Source of the DNA: Actibacterium sp. 188UL27-1
GTDB lineage: Bacteria > Pseudomonadota > Alphaproteobacteria > Rhodobacterales > Rhodobacteraceae
Reading direction: 5' to 3'
NCBI RefSeq assembly: GCF_016901225.1
Contig: NZ_JAFEUL010000010.1
Location: forward strand, 1-64,000
DNA length: 64,000 nt
Below the pieces are notes generated by a model. It saw only the letters and a program-made list of their open reading frames with translations. It was not told where the DNA came from and did not search any database. Numbering within the stretch: the first letter of the stretch is position 1; every line of letters begins with the position of its first letter. Both the position numbers and the translations under genes were made by a program. Below, piece after piece: positions 1 through 9,012 of the stretch.

Positions 1-87
1 ATCAAGGTGACGCTCGAAGCGATCGCAAATGGTCATCCAAACTCCCACCTCGACGAACTACTGCCCTGGAACTTCAAACCAGCGTAA
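1..87 (+). CDS. IS66-family transposase, C-terminal fragment
   Basis: An open frame from base 1 ends at TAA (85-87). It encodes 28 residues with the tail HPNSHLDELLPWNFKPA. The DELLPWN ending closely resembles the C-terminus of IS66 transposases, where a short arginine/aspartate-rich tail ends in LLPWNW or similar. The 5' part is cut by the window edge, so nothing can be said about the DDE catalytic residues or whether the transposase is intact. The match rests on a short segment, but the adjoining terminal repeat supports it. Confidence 0.65.
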   Translation: MKVTLEAIANGHPNSHLDELLPWNFKPA

Positions 88-122
88 ACCTGAAACGCGC
101 GTGACCCATACGCACCGCTTAC
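1..122 (+). mobile_element. Right end of an IS66-family insertion sequence (partial)
   Basis: The window opens inside a mobile element. The first 87 bases encode a transposase C-terminus, and the element appears to end at base 122 with CGCTTAC. Read from outside, this gives GTAAGCG, the usual start of IS66-family terminal repeats (established knowledge). The next bases, TCTGGTGG at 123-130, would be one copy of the 8-bp target duplication typical of IS66; the other copy lies outside the window. The element interrupts the MAPEG gene on the opposite strand. Confidence 0.72.
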
Positions 123-123
123 T

Positions 124-294
124 CTGGTGGGCGCGAAACGCGCGGTGAACCCGGGGGCGCATGTCGGTCAAGGCCGGTGGCCGGGTGAAATCGGTTAAAT
201 CTTGATCCTCAGCGTTCACGCCCGCGATGAAGGGCACCCGCAGGCTAGCGGCAAGGATGGCCGAAAGGGTCAGGTACAATAACTCGGTGGTCAT
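124..294 (-). pseudogene. MAPEG-family membrane protein, 5' fragment disrupted by IS insertion
   Basis: The first 57 codons read as a MAPEG-family protein (membrane-associated proteins in eicosanoid and glutathione metabolism): a hydrophobic first helix (LLYLTLSAILAASL), then the characteristic TDMRPRVHRAFRAHQ segment. MAPEG proteins are about 130 residues with four membrane helices. Homology stops exactly at the IS66-like repeat, after which the frame runs into IS sequence and stops at about base 58. The missing 3' part should lie beyond the element, outside the window. The gene starts 4 bases after the ArsR-type gene and was probably co-transcribed with it. Confidence 0.75.
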
Positions 295-298
295 CTAA

Positions 299-1054
299 TT
301 ATCCCTCCAGCTTAATGGGTTGGCCAGTTTCCAGCCATGATTTGAGCGACGCGACATGGCGCGCCCAACCTTCCTTTACGCCGCTATGGGCGTTGGGGAT
401 GTCGTAGTGCTCGCAAGTCAGTTTGCAGTGGTCGCCTTCGACGTCGATCAGGAACACGACGCGGCTGGGCGTGTTGTCGCCATCGCCAAAATTGGGTTCA
501 AATGTCATCTCGATCCGGGTCTTCGGCTCCAGCGACAGCGTGGTTTGCGTGAGCATCGTCGAGCCGTCCTTGCGGAGCATTTTCATGGGCTTGCCGACCT
601 CGGCATCGCCTTCGGCCGCGTCACACGAGAAGTGATATTGGGCCACTTGATCGGCTTGGGTCAGGGCATCCCACAGGGTGTCTTGGGTCGTGCGAATAAC
701 GGTTTGGTGGATGAAATCGGGTTTGGATGTCACGTCGAGCATGTCGGTTCCTTCAAGATGGTGTTTCAGGTCAAGCAGCCCCCGGGCGGTGGGCTTGGCG
801 ATTAGGGGCTCGATCCAGCGGTCGATAACCTCCTGTAGGGGCACCGCGTTCAGGTAGTGATACTTGAACCGCCCCTTCTTGGTGGAGACGACGAGGCCGG
901 ATTCCTCCAGCACTTTCAAATGCTTCATGACGCCGAACCGGGTCATCTCTAACCGCTCTTCGAGCTGGGTCAGGGATTGGCCGTCCTCGTTGCGCAGGTG
1001 ATCGAGGATCGCGCGGCGGGTCGGGTCATTCAGGGCTTTGAAGATCGTATCCAT
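299..1054 (-). CDS. ArsR-family regulator fused to an SRPBCC (AHSA1-type) domain
   Basis: About 251 residues. Residues 1-90 form an ArsR winged helix, starting MDTIFKALNDPTRRAILDHL and including a recognition region around TRFGVMKHLKVLEESGLV. Residues about 115-245 form an SRPBCC/AHSA1 hydrophobic-ligand-binding fold (IRTTQDTLWDALTQ near its start). This fusion is known in proteobacteria as a ligand-sensing autoregulator. An ATG ten codons further upstream is possible, but a good promoter overlaps that stretch (-10 at 1063-1068), so I chose the ATG at 1054, which would give a nearly leaderless mRNA. The disrupted MAPEG gene follows after 4 bases and is the likely target. Confidence 0.82.
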   Translation of the reverse strand: MDTIFKALNDPTRRAILDHLRNEDGQSLTQLEERLEMTRFGVMKHLKVLEESGLVVSTKKGRFKYHYLNAVPLQEVIDRWIEPLIAKPTARGLLDLKHHLEGTDMLDVTSKPDFIHQTVIRTTQDTLWDALTQADQVAQYHFSCDAAEGDAEVGKPMKMLRKDGSTMLTQTTLSLEPKTRIEMTFEPNFGDGDNTPSRVVFLIDVEGDHCKLTCEHYDIPNAHSGVKEGWARHVASLKSWLETGQPIKLEG

Positions 1055-1062
1055 GGAAATAA

Positions 1063-1105
1063 CAATAGGTGATTCTTTAGTCACGTGTCAATAAGGTTAC
1101 GTGAC
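1063..1105 (-). promoter_or_regulatory. Promoter and candidate operator of the ArsR/SRPBCC gene
   Basis: On the minus strand TTGACA (1086-1091) lies 17 bases before CTATTG (1063-1068), a good sigma-70-like arrangement. An inverted repeat GTCACGT (1080-1086) / ACGTGAC (1099-1105) overlaps the -35 box, as expected for an ArsR-type autorepressor. That this protein binds here is inference. Confidence 0.5.
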
Positions 1106-1116
1106 GGAGGGGCCAC

Positions 1117-1148
1117 AAATAAAACCGCCCCCACAATTGTGAGGGCGG
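1117..1148 (-). terminator. Rho-independent terminator of valS
   Basis: CCGCCC (1125-1130) pairs with GGGCGG (1143-1148) around an imperfect CAC/GTG inner stem. On the minus strand the hairpin is followed by TTTTATTT (1117-1124). It lies about 40 bases downstream of the valS stop. Confidence 0.7.
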
Positions 1149-1185
1149 CATTTATCACAAAGCGACTTGTTTTCAGATGGATAGG

Positions 1186-4100
1186 CTATCCGAGTTCAGC
1201 GAGGCGCGCGACAGCGTCCTTCATCTTTGCGATCTCTTCGGTCAGTTCAGCCTGGCGAGTGCGGTTTTCCGCGACGACGTCTTCGGGGGCGCTCGAGATG
1301 AACTTTGGATTATTCAGGCGGCCGGTGAGGCCGTTCAGTTCCTTTTCCAGTTTGCCCAGGGATTTGGTGAGGCGGGCGGTTTCTTCGCCGGCGTCGATGA
1401 TGCCTTCGAGGGGCAGGCCGAACGTCGCACCCGCGGATGCGACGGCGGCGCAGCCCTTGGGCATGGTGTCGACCATGGAGAGGCTTTCGATACGGGCGAG
1501 GCGTTTGATGAGGGTCTCGTTATTGCCCCACGCCGCTTGCGCTGCGTTGTCCATCTGGGTGGCCACGAGCGGAATATGTGTCCCCGCGGGGACATGCATT
1601 TGCTGGCGGGCGGAGCGGATCCCCTCAATCAGGTTGATCACCCAATTCATTTCGCGATCAGAATTTTCATCAAGTAAATCAATGGCTTGGTAGGTAGGCC
1701 AGTCGCTGATGGCCAGCATCTTGTCGGCCTTGGCCAGGGTCCCCCACAGCTCTTCGGTGATGAAGGGCATCATGGGATGCAGCAGGATCATGCACTGTTC
1801 CAGGACCCAGCGCATGGTCTGTCTGGTCTCCTCCTGGGCGGGGTGATCTTCGAGCAGGATGGGCTTGGAGAATTCGACGTACCAGTCGCAGACCTTGCCC
1901 CAAACAAAGGCGTAAAGGGCGTTTGCGGCATCGTTGAAGCGGTAGGTTTCGAGGGCCGCATCGACGGTTTCGCGGACCCGCGCGACCTCCCCAATAATCC
2001 ATTTGTTCAGGGTGTTTTGGGCATGCACATCCGATGCACAATCTATGCACAAACCATGCGCATCGAAGACACCGTTCATCTCCGCAAAGCGGCAGGCATT
2101 CCACAGCTTGGTGGTGAAGTTGCGGTAGCCCTTGATCCGGTCGGTGGAGAGTTTCAGCACCCCACCGATGGAGGCCATGGCGGCATTATTGAACCGCAGC
2201 GCGTCGGCGCCGAACTCATCGATGATTTCCAGCGGGTCGACGACGTTGCCCAGGACCTTGGACATCTTCACGCCCTTGGCGTCGCGGACAAGCTGGTGGA
2301 GGTAGACGTCGTGGAAGGGTTTTTCACCCACGACGGCGAGTTGCATCATCATCATCCGGGCGACCCAGAAGAACAGAATGTCAGAGCCGGTGATCAGGAC
2401 GGAGGTCGGGTGGTAGCGGCGTATGTCCTCCCACTCCTTCCCCGGCCAGCCAAGGGTGCCGATGGGCCAGAGGCCGGAGGAGAACCACGTGTCGAGGACG
2501 TCGGGGTCGCGTGTAAGCTGTACCCACTTATCAGTGGCGTAAAACTTGTTCTTATCGGGATCGTATAATGGATGGCCGCCTTTTCCGAACCGATAGACTG
2601 ATTGGCCATCAATCAATTGTTGATCGGGATCGATACCATCAAAGTAAAATCCAACCGCGGTCTCATCGTCATAATACGCTTTCGCCTTCTCCAGCGCCTC
2701 GTGCTCGTTAGCTGCGACGAAGTACATTGGGTTTCGGGAAGTGTGAACTGTCCGGCTTTCATTATCGCCAAGGCTGGCAAGCTCTTCTTTCCGGGGACCA
2801 GACCAAGCCGGTATGCGGTGACCCCACCAGAGTTGGCGGGAGATGCACCAGGGCTCGATATTGTCGAGCCAGTGGTAGTAGGTTTTCTCGCCTGACTCCG
2901 GGATGATCTTGGTCTCGCCATTGCGGACGGCGTCGAGGGCGGGGCCCACGATCTTTTCGGCATCGACGAACCATTGGTCGGTGAGCATGGGTTCGATCAC
3001 GACCTTGGAGCGATCGCCGAAGGGCTGCATGATTTTCTTATTCTCGACTAGGGGGACCCGGACCTGCGCCTCGCCCCCCTCATCATCTGTGATGGTCTTT
3101 TCGACCGTGACGGCGAGGCCTTCGGCGTTGATGTCAGCCACGATCTTGTCGCGGGCGTCGTAGCGGTCGAGGCCGCGATAGTCCTCCGGCACCAGATTGA
3201 TCTCGGTCGCGTCTTTTGGAGCCTCGATTTCGCCGCGGGTGATTTTGCCCGCTTTGGCGGCGGCCTCGGCATAGGGCAGGCCGTCGGTGCGCATCTGGGC
3301 CTTCGTGTCCATGAGCGCGTAGAGCGGGATGCCATTGCGCTGGGCGACGCCGTAATCGTTGAAATCATGGGCTCCTGTGATCTTGACCGCGCCGGAGCCA
3401 AAGTCTGGGTCCGGGTAGTCATCGGTGATGATCGGGATCAAGCGGCGGTGTTCCTTGGGCCCGACCGGGATTTCGCAGAGCTTGCCCACGATCGGGGCGT
3501 AGCGCTCGTCGGAGGGGTGGACGGCGACCGCGCCGTCGCCCAGCATGGTTTCGGGCCGGGTCGTGGCGATGGAAATGTAGTCGCGCGTTTCGCGCAGGGT
3601 GACAGTGCCGTCTTCGTCTTTCTCCACATATTCATAGGTTTCGCCGCCGGCGAGCGGGTATTTGAAGTGCCACATATGACCGTCGACTTCGGTGTTTTCG
3701 ACTTCGAGGTCGCTGATGGCGGTTTCGAAATGGGGGTCCCAGTTGACCAGGCGCTTGCCGCGGTAGATCAACCCGTCTTCGTACATCTTGCAGAAGACCT
3801 TGATGACGGCGTCGTGGAAGTTGGGGCCTGCGCGGTCGGCCTCGGGCTGACCTTCGGCACCGTTCATGGTGAAGGCGAGGCGGGACCAGTCCATGGAGGC
3901 GCCCAGGCGCTTGTCCTGTTCTACGATGGTGCCGCCGGACATGGCTTTCCATTCCCAGACCTTGGACAGGAATTTGTCGCGGCCCATTTCACGACGGGAT
4001 TCGTTGCCTTGCTCAGCCAGTTGGCGTTCGACGACAAGCTGCGTGGCGATGCCCGCATGGTCGAGCCCCGGTTGCCAGAGCGTGTCATAACCCTGCATCC

Positions 4101-4308
4101 GTTTCCAGCGCGTCAGGATGTCCATCAGCGTGTGGTTGAAGGCGTGGCCCGCATGGAGAAACCCGGTGACATTGGGCGGCGGGAGCATGATCGAGAACGT
4201 CTCGTCCCGGCGTTTGTTGGCACCTGCCTTGAAGCAGCCCGCCTGTTCCCAGGCTGCGGTCAGGCGGGGTTCAGCCTCGGCGGCGTTGAAGGTCTTTTCC
4301 ATGGGCAT
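1186..4308 (-). CDS. valS: Valine--tRNA ligase (ValRS)
   Basis: Charges tRNA-Val with valine and edits mischarged threonine in the cytoplasm. About 1040 residues of class I synthetase: N-terminal [14 protein letters not shown] (HIGH motif), the large CP1 editing domain, [10 protein letters not shown] (KMSKS motif), an anticodon-binding domain, and a C-terminal coiled coil from about [15 protein letters not shown] to the end. The start at 4308 is preceded by AGGAG eight bases upstream; codons further upstream show no homology. The protein is somewhat long because of an AT-rich insertion in the catalytic region, between RIPAW and [12 protein letters not shown] (about 2505-2795), described in the findings. 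Monocistronic, with its own terminator. Confidence 0.97.
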   Translation of the reverse strand: MPMEKTFNAAEAEPRLTAAWEQAGCFKAGANKRRDETFSIMLPPPNVTGFLHAGHAFNHTLMDILTRWKRMQGYDTLWQPGLDHAGIATQLVVERQLAEQGNESRREMGRDKFLSKVWEWKAMSGGTIVEQDKRLGASMDWSRLAFTMNGAEGQPEADRAGPNFHDAVIKVFCKMYEDGLIYRGKRLVNWDPHFETAISDLEVENTEVDGHMWHFKYPLAGGETYEYVEKDEDGTVTLRETRDYISIATTRPETMLGDGAVAVHPSDERYAPIVGKLCEIPVGPKEHRRLIPIITDDYPDPDFGSGAVKITGAHDFNDYGVAQRNGIPLYALMDTKAQMRTDGLPYAEAAAKAGKITRGEIEAPKDATEINLVPEDYRGLDRYDARDKIVADINAEGLAVTVEKTITDDEGGEAQVRVPLVENKKIMQPFGDRSKVVIEPMLTDQWFVDAEKIVGPALDAVRNGETKIIPESGEKTYYHWLDNIEPWCISRQLWWGHRIPAWSGPRKEELASLGDNESRTVHTSRNPMYFVAANEHEALEKAKAYYDDETAVGFYFDGIDPDQQLIDGQSVYRFGKGGHPLYDPDKNKFYATDKWVQLTRDPDVLDTWFSSGLWPIGTLGWPGKEWEDIRRYHPTSVLITGSDILFFWVARMMMMQLAVVGEKPFHDVYLHQLVRDAKGVKMSKVLGNVVDPLEIIDEFGADALRFNNAAMASIGGVLKLSTDRIKGYRNFTTKLWNACRFAEMNGVFDAHGLCIDCASDVHAQNTLNKWIIGEVARVRETVDAALETYRFNDAANALYAFVWGKVCDWYVEFSKPILLEDHPAQEETRQTMRWVLEQCMILLHPMMPFITEELWGTLAKADKMLAISDWPTYQAIDLLDENSDREMNWVINLIEGIRSARQQMHVPAGTHIPLVATQMDNAAQAAWGNNETLIKRLARIESLSMVDTMPKGCAAVASAGATFGLPLEGIIDAGEETARLTKSLGKLEKELNGLTGRLNNPKFISSAPEDVVAENRTRQAELTEEIAKMKDAVARLAELG

Positions 4309-4800
4309 GGGATGCGCTCCTGTCGATTGGGCGACGGGATAGCGGCTTCGCGCGGGGAGGGGAAGGGTTGGGGGTGTTTGCGTCACGCCATTAGGGGCCA
4401 GCCGCCGCGGCGTCTGGCTGCTGCCTTGGGATATCTGGACGCGCTGATCCTGGGGATTTCTGGGTTTGAATGGACCGTGGCGGCGACGGATTTTCTGGCC
4501 AATACCTCGGCCACCCATATCAGCCGCGAACTGCCCGGGTTGGAGGAGGGTGATCAGGTCTGGATCGACGGTGATGACCCCAACCGGTTGTGGGTCAATT
4601 GAGCCGGATCATCGCCGGGTGACTACATTCGTGTCTTCACCGCGCGCTGTGCTGCGGCAATGATGTAGGATGCGCGATCAGTTGGGCCGCGCGGGGCCTG
4701 ACGCTGCGGATGTCCGTGGGGCATATCACGTTCGGGCCTTTTCATTTCGGATCGCAAGACTAGTGTCCGCTCGTAACACTTCAGATCCGGGAGCGGCGCG
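4309..4800. other. 492-base gap between valS and the molybdenum hydroxylase gene
   Basis: This divergent gap should carry the promoters of both flanking genes. On the plus strand, bases 4430-4602 form an open stretch ending [17 protein letters not shown]...[17 protein letters not shown] and a TGA. It resembles the C-terminal TOBE region of ABC-transporter ATPases and may be a gene remnant, but the resemblance is weak. I saw no structured RNA. Confidence 0.25.
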
Positions 4801-7101
4801 ATGCAGAAATTTGGGGAAAGTCAGACGATCAAGCGGGTCGAAGACAGCCGGTTTCTGACCGGGACGGGCGCCTATGTGGATGACCTTGCTCCGGCGCATG
4901 CCTTGCATGCTGTCTTCTTTCGCTCTCCGGTCGCCCATGCCGAGATAACGGGGTTGGATGTCTCTGCTGCACGGGACGTGCCGGGTGTCGCCCTGGTCTT
5001 GACGGCGGAGGACCTGGAGGCGGCCGGTGTCGTGTCGGACATTCCGGCGGCGATCATGCGCAATTTGGATGGGTCGCGCGGCGTGGCGACCAAACGGCCC
5101 TTTTTGGCCAGCGGGCGCGTGCGGTTCGTAGGGCAGCCCATCGCGATGGTCGTGGCCGAGACGGCGAATGCGGCCAAGGAAGCGGCCGAGCTGATCGAGT
5201 TCGACTATGAGGAGTTAGACGCGTCTTTGAATGTTGCACCGGGGGGGCCGGCCATCTACGAGGCCGCACCGGATAATGTGGCCTTTGACTGGGGTCTTGG
5301 CGATGCGGACGCAACCGATGCCGCGCTGGCGGCGTCAGCCCACCGGGTCAAGCTGGACGTGGCGGATAACAGGATCATCGTGAATTCGATGGAGCCGCGG
5401 GGCGCCTTTGCCGAATGGACCGAAGATGGCCGCGTACACCTATGTTACGGCGGGCAGGGCGTTTGGGGCATGAAGGATCGGCTGTCCAAGGCGCTAAAGA
5501 TCAAGCCAGATCAGGTGCGGGTCACCACGCCTGACGTCGGCGGTGGTTTCGGGATGAAGGGCTTTACCTATCCCGAATACTACATGGTCGCGATTGCGGC
5601 GCGGGAGGTTGGCAAACCCGTGCGTTGGTTCGCCGAACGGACCGAGGCGATGCTGAGCGACAATGCCGGGCGTGATCTGACGTCGTTGGCGGAGATTGGT
5701 TTCGATGAAAATCTGAAAATCACCGCCTACCGCGTTGATAGCATGTGCAATTTGGGAGCGTATAATTCCGAATTTGCCCAGGCGATCCAGACGGATCTGT
5801 TCGCCAAGGTTTATGCGGGCACCTACGATATTCAGACGGCGTATCTGTCTGTTAAAGGCATTTTCACGAACACCACGCAAGTTGATGCCTATCGCGGGGC
5901 CGGTCGTCCCGAGGCGATCTATGTGCTGGAGCGGGTGATGGATTATGCGGCGCGGGAGTTGGGGGTGGACCCCTGGGAGTTGCGGCGCCGCAACTTCATC
6001 AAACCCGACGCATTCCCATACGAGACTGTCGTGGGCGAGGTGTATGACGTGGGTGAGTTCGACCGCGTGATGACCCGTGCTGCTGATGCCGCCGATGTCG
6101 ACGGGTTCGCTGCCCGCAAGGCCGACAGTGCGGTGGCAGGCAAATTGCGCGGGCTGGGCGTGTGCTACTACATCGAATCGATCCTGGGTGACCCGACCGA
6201 GGGCGCGGCGATTGAGTTCAACGATGATGGCACGGTTAACCTTTATGTCGGCACCCAATCCAACGGGCAGGGGCATGAAACGGTCTATGCCCAGTTCCTG
6301 GCCGACCAGAGCGGTCTGCCGATGGACGCCATTCGAATCGTTCAGGGCGACAGTGATCGGATCAAATCTGGTGGGGGGACGGGTGGGTCCCGGTCCGTGA
6401 CCGTCCAGTCGACGGCAACACTTGCCACGATTGATACGATGATCACCACATTGACGCCATATGTCGCCGCCAAACTGGATGTTCCGGAGGATACGGTGAC
6501 ATTTGACGACGGACATTTTCGCTCGGAACACAGCAATCAGACGCCAGACCTGATGGAGGTCGCGGCTATGGCGCGCAATGACGCACGGCCAGAACTGCTG
6601 CGCCATGACGGCAAGGCGACGCTGCCTGGCAGATCCTATCCCAATGGCTGCCACATCGCCGAGATGGAGATTGACCCTGATACCGGCACTGTCGAAGTGG
6701 CCAAATACACGGTTACTGACGATTTCGGCAACTTGATTCACCCCATGCTCGCAGAGGGCCAGGTCCATGGCGGGGTCGCCCAGGGGATCGGTCAAGCCTT
6801 GACCGAACACGTTGTGTTTGACGAAAGCGGTCAACTTCTCACCGCAACGTTTATGGACTACGGCATGCCGCGTGCGGACAATGTTCCCATGATTGCATTT
6901 TACACGGAAACCATTCCTTCGAAGAACAACCCCATGGGCATGAAAGGATGCGGCGAGGCGGGCACCGTTGGTGCGCTCGCAGCTGTTGCGAATGGTGTTC
7001 TGGATGCGGTTTGGGAGACCGGGTTGCGCCAGGTCGACATGCCTTTCACCCCTCACAGGATGTGGCAGATGCTGCACCAGACACCCCTTGCGGCCGAGTA
7101 G
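4801..7101 (+). CDS. Xanthine dehydrogenase/CO dehydrogenase-family molybdopterin-binding large subunit
   Basis: About 766 residues of the molybdenum-hydroxylase large-subunit family. The N-terminal a/b hammerhead domain (about 15-125) is followed by the Mo-cofactor domain, with GGGFGMKG near 245, the active-site-loop motif AYRGAGRPEA near 365, and the catalytic glutamate in GCGEAGTVG near 720. AYRGAGR is the form II signature; form I CO dehydrogenase has AYxCSFR. CO oxidation is therefore not implied and the substrate is unknown. The small [2Fe-2S] and medium FAD subunits usually encoded alongside are absent from this window. Start supported by GGGAG seven bases upstream. Confidence 0.88.
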   Translation: MQKFGESQTIKRVEDSRFLTGTGAYVDDLAPAHALHAVFFRSPVAHAEITGLDVSAARDVPGVALVLTAEDLEAAGVVSDIPAAIMRNLDGSRGVATKRPFLASGRVRFVGQPIAMVVAETANAAKEAAELIEFDYEELDASLNVAPGGPAIYEAAPDNVAFDWGLGDADATDAALAASAHRVKLDVADNRIIVNSMEPRGAFAEWTEDGRVHLCYGGQGVWGMKDRLSKALKIKPDQVRVTTPDVGGGFGMKGFTYPEYYMVAIAAREVGKPVRWFAERTEAMLSDNAGRDLTSLAEIGFDENLKITAYRVDSMCNLGAYNSEFAQAIQTDLFAKVYAGTYDIQTAYLSVKGIFTNTTQVDAYRGAGRPEAIYVLERVMDYAARELGVDPWELRRRNFIKPDAFPYETVVGEVYDVGEFDRVMTRAADAADVDGFAARKADSAVAGKLRGLGVCYYIESILGDPTEGAAIEFNDDGTVNLYVGTQSNGQGHETVYAQFLADQSGLPMDAIRIVQGDSDRIKSGGGTGGSRSVTVQSTATLATIDTMITTLTPYVAAKLDVPEDTVTFDDGHFRSEHSNQTPDLMEVAAMARNDARPELLRHDGKATLPGRSYPNGCHIAEMEIDPDTGTVEVAKYTVTDDFGNLIHPMLAEGQVHGGVAQGIGQALTEHVVFDESGQLLTATFMDYGMPRADNVPMIAFYTETIPSKNNPMGMKGCGEAGTVGALAAVANGVLDAVWETGLRQVDMPFTPHRMWQMLHQTPLAAE

Positions 7102-7141
7102 GCGCATAGCCGCCTGGCAGCGGTTGCGGCAACGTAATCGC

Positions 7142-8215
7142 ATGCGGGTCTCTGGCCGTTTGACGGCGCGGCCACAGCGACGTCCTCGCGATTTGATCGT
7201 GATTTTGGACGGGACCATGTCAACGCTTGTTCCGGGGCGCGAGACCAATGCGGGCATGACCTATCAACTGCTGACGGAACAGGGGCCGCGGGCAGACCGC
7301 GCCGTGTTCTATGAGGCGGGTGTGCAGTGGGAAGATTGGCGCGGCATGGGTGATGTCATGTATGGTCGCGGGATCAATCGCCAGATCGAACGTGCCTATG
7401 GCTTTCTCTCTTCCACTTATAAACCAGGCGACCGCATCTATCTGTTCGGCTTCTCGCGCGGCGCCTTTGCGGTGCGATCACTGGCGGGTGTGATCGACAA
7501 GGTGGGTTTGATTACCGGCCCCTGCGCCACCCATCGCAAGGTCGCGGAGGCTTATCGCCATTATCGCTGTTCTCCCGATAGCGACGCAGCCCAGGCGTTT
7601 CGCCGAAATTACTGCATGACGGATGTCACGATCAAGATGATCGGGGTCTGGGATACGGTGAAATCGCTTGGTATCCGCGCGCCCGTGCTCTGGCGATTCT
7701 CCCAGCCTGCCCATGAATTTCACAACCATCACCTGAGCAGCGTGGTCGAACACGGTTACCACGCCCTTGCCCTTGACGAGACCCGCATGGCCTTCAAGCC
7801 TGAACTTTGGGATGCGCCCGAAGGGTGGGAAGGCAAGGTGGAGCAGATGTGGTTCGCCGGGACCCATGGCGATGTCGGCGGACAGATCCAAGGGTATCAG
7901 CCCGCCCGCAATCTGGCCAATATCCCGTTGGTCTGGATGCTGGACAAAGCGCATGGCTGCGGTCTGACATTGCCTGAAGGCTGGAAAGATCGTTATCCAA
8001 CCGATCCGCTGGCGCCGTCGGTCGGCCTGAGCCAGGGCTGGGCCAAGCTGTTTCTGGCGCGTGCCCGCCGTATTGTGGGCCGGTACCCTTCGGAGCAGAT
8101 CCACCCCATGGCCATGTTACGGGACCGTTTGCGTGCCAGGATCCCCGACACCGTTTTGTTGCCATCGGTGACATCCGAGGATGATCTGGATCCCAACGCG
8201 GTATCGCCATCCTGA
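7142..8215 (+). CDS. DUF2235 (Tle1-like alpha/beta hydrolase) protein
   Basis: About 357 residues. It begins with DLIVILDGTMSTL, like the FDGTxN start of DUF2235, then carries the nucleophile elbow GFSRGAFAVRSLAG near residue 105 and IGVWDTVKSLG. A later AGTHGDVGG probably supplies catalytic residues. DUF2235 is the catalytic domain of Tle1-type phospholipases, but genomic copies without type VI neighbours are common and their substrates are unknown. No signal peptide or secretion gene is visible. The start codon is uncertain: the frame is open into the preceding gene, and ATG 7142 is the first plausible start after it. Follows that gene by 40 bases on the same strand. Confidence 0.8.
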   Translation: MRVSGRLTARPQRRPRDLIVILDGTMSTLVPGRETNAGMTYQLLTEQGPRADRAVFYEAGVQWEDWRGMGDVMYGRGINRQIERAYGFLSSTYKPGDRIYLFGFSRGAFAVRSLAGVIDKVGLITGPCATHRKVAEAYRHYRCSPDSDAAQAFRRNYCMTDVTIKMIGVWDTVKSLGIRAPVLWRFSQPAHEFHNHHLSSVVEHGYHALALDETRMAFKPELWDAPEGWEGKVEQMWFAGTHGDVGGQIQGYQPARNLANIPLVWMLDKAHGCGLTLPEGWKDRYPTDPLAPSVGLSQGWAKLFLARARRIVGRYPSEQIHPMAMLRDRLRARIPDTVLLPSVTSEDDLDPNAVSPS

Positions 8216-8238
8216 CCCGTGATAGATCGGGTCGTTTT
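8214..8238 (+). terminator. Rho-independent terminator after the DUF2235 gene
   Basis: GACCCG (8214-8219) and CGGGTC (8228-8233) form a 6-bp stem with an 8-base loop, followed by GTTTT. The stem begins inside the stop codon. Confidence 0.6.
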
Positions 8239-8337
8239 CCTTGCGAAATCAAATCGATAAGGCGCGCCATTCTCGCTTGCAGATCTCAGGTGCCCACCCG
8301 TATCCTGTCTGAAATATCTTCGTGACGGACCTTAGCC

Positions 8338-8994
8338 ATGAGCACCACGGAACATCTGCGCACGCAATTCTTGACGGATTGGACGGCGGCGACCACCCAT
8401 GATTTTTGCCGGGATCTGGCCGATGGCACCCTTTCAACCGATGTCATGGCCGCTTATCTGATCCAGGATTACAAATTTCTGGATCAGTTCGTGCGCTTGC
8501 TGGCCAGCGCCATCGCCCATGTCCCGACCTTGAAAGATGGTATACCAGCGGCGCAGTTTCTGGCGGTCGTGACGGGTCCGGAAAACACTTACTTCCAGCG
8601 GTCATTCGAGGCTTTGGGTGTGCCCAATGATGGCCAAGATGTGCCGGCGCGGCCGGCCACAATTGCCTTTCAGGATCTCATGCAGACGGCGCGTCTGTCG
8701 CAAAGCTATCCTCGCATGCTGGCTGTTCTGGTGGTGGCGGAATGGTCTTATCTGTCCTGGGCGGAGCAATTTACCGACTATGATCCCAATTTGCCGTTCT
8801 GGTTCGCCGAATGGATCGATCTGCACACGGGGACAGGGTTCGAGCAGGTCGTTGGATATCTTCGCGACCAGCTTGATACGATCTGGACGTGCTTGGATGA
8901 CGCCGAAAAAGCGGAGGTCACGGAGATATTTGGCAAAGCGGTGCGATGCGAGCGTGACTTCTTTGATGAGGCTTATTCCACAACGGCGATTTGA
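8338..8994 (+). CDS. TenA/thiaminase II family protein
   Basis: About 218 residues of the all-helical TenA family, which hydrolyses aminopyrimidine thiamine-salvage intermediates. Typical segments are YLIQDYKFLDQFVRLL near residue 40, FAEWIDLHTG near 160 and ERDFFDEAY near the C-terminus, which holds the conserved glutamate. The catalytic cysteine of classical TenA should fall in the segment here reading VVAEWSYLSW, where alanine occupies the position. This puts the protein with the cysteine-free TenA_E type, so its exact reaction is uncertain. It stands alone, without other thiamine genes. Confidence 0.82.
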   Translation: MSTTEHLRTQFLTDWTAATTHDFCRDLADGTLSTDVMAAYLIQDYKFLDQFVRLLASAIAHVPTLKDGIPAAQFLAVVTGPENTYFQRSFEALGVPNDGQDVPARPATIAFQDLMQTARLSQSYPRMLAVLVVAEWSYLSWAEQFTDYDPNLPFWFAEWIDLHTGTGFEQVVGYLRDQLDTIWTCLDDAEKAEVTEIFGKAVRCERDFFDEAYSTTAI

Positions 8995-9012
8995 TCGGCC
9001 TTGAGACGAAAG

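Noticed and set aside
3367..4602. Long plus-strand frame opposite valS
   Set aside because: Mostly antisense to valS. Only the end (4430-4602), outside valS, was kept, as a weak TOBE-like remnant.
4801..7101. Naming the gene coxL (CO dehydrogenase)
   Set aside because: The active-site loop is AYRGAGR (form II), not the form I AYxCSFR of true CO dehydrogenase, and the partner genes are absent.
5494..7257. A 587-codon open frame on the minus strand opposite the molybdenum hydroxylase gene
   Set aside because: It is antisense to a well-conserved gene; its product is rich in His, Arg and Gln with no domain, as high-GC shadows are.
7142..8215. Type VI secretion phospholipase effector
   Set aside because: Only the DUF2235 domain is present; no VgrG, immunity or other type VI gene is nearby.
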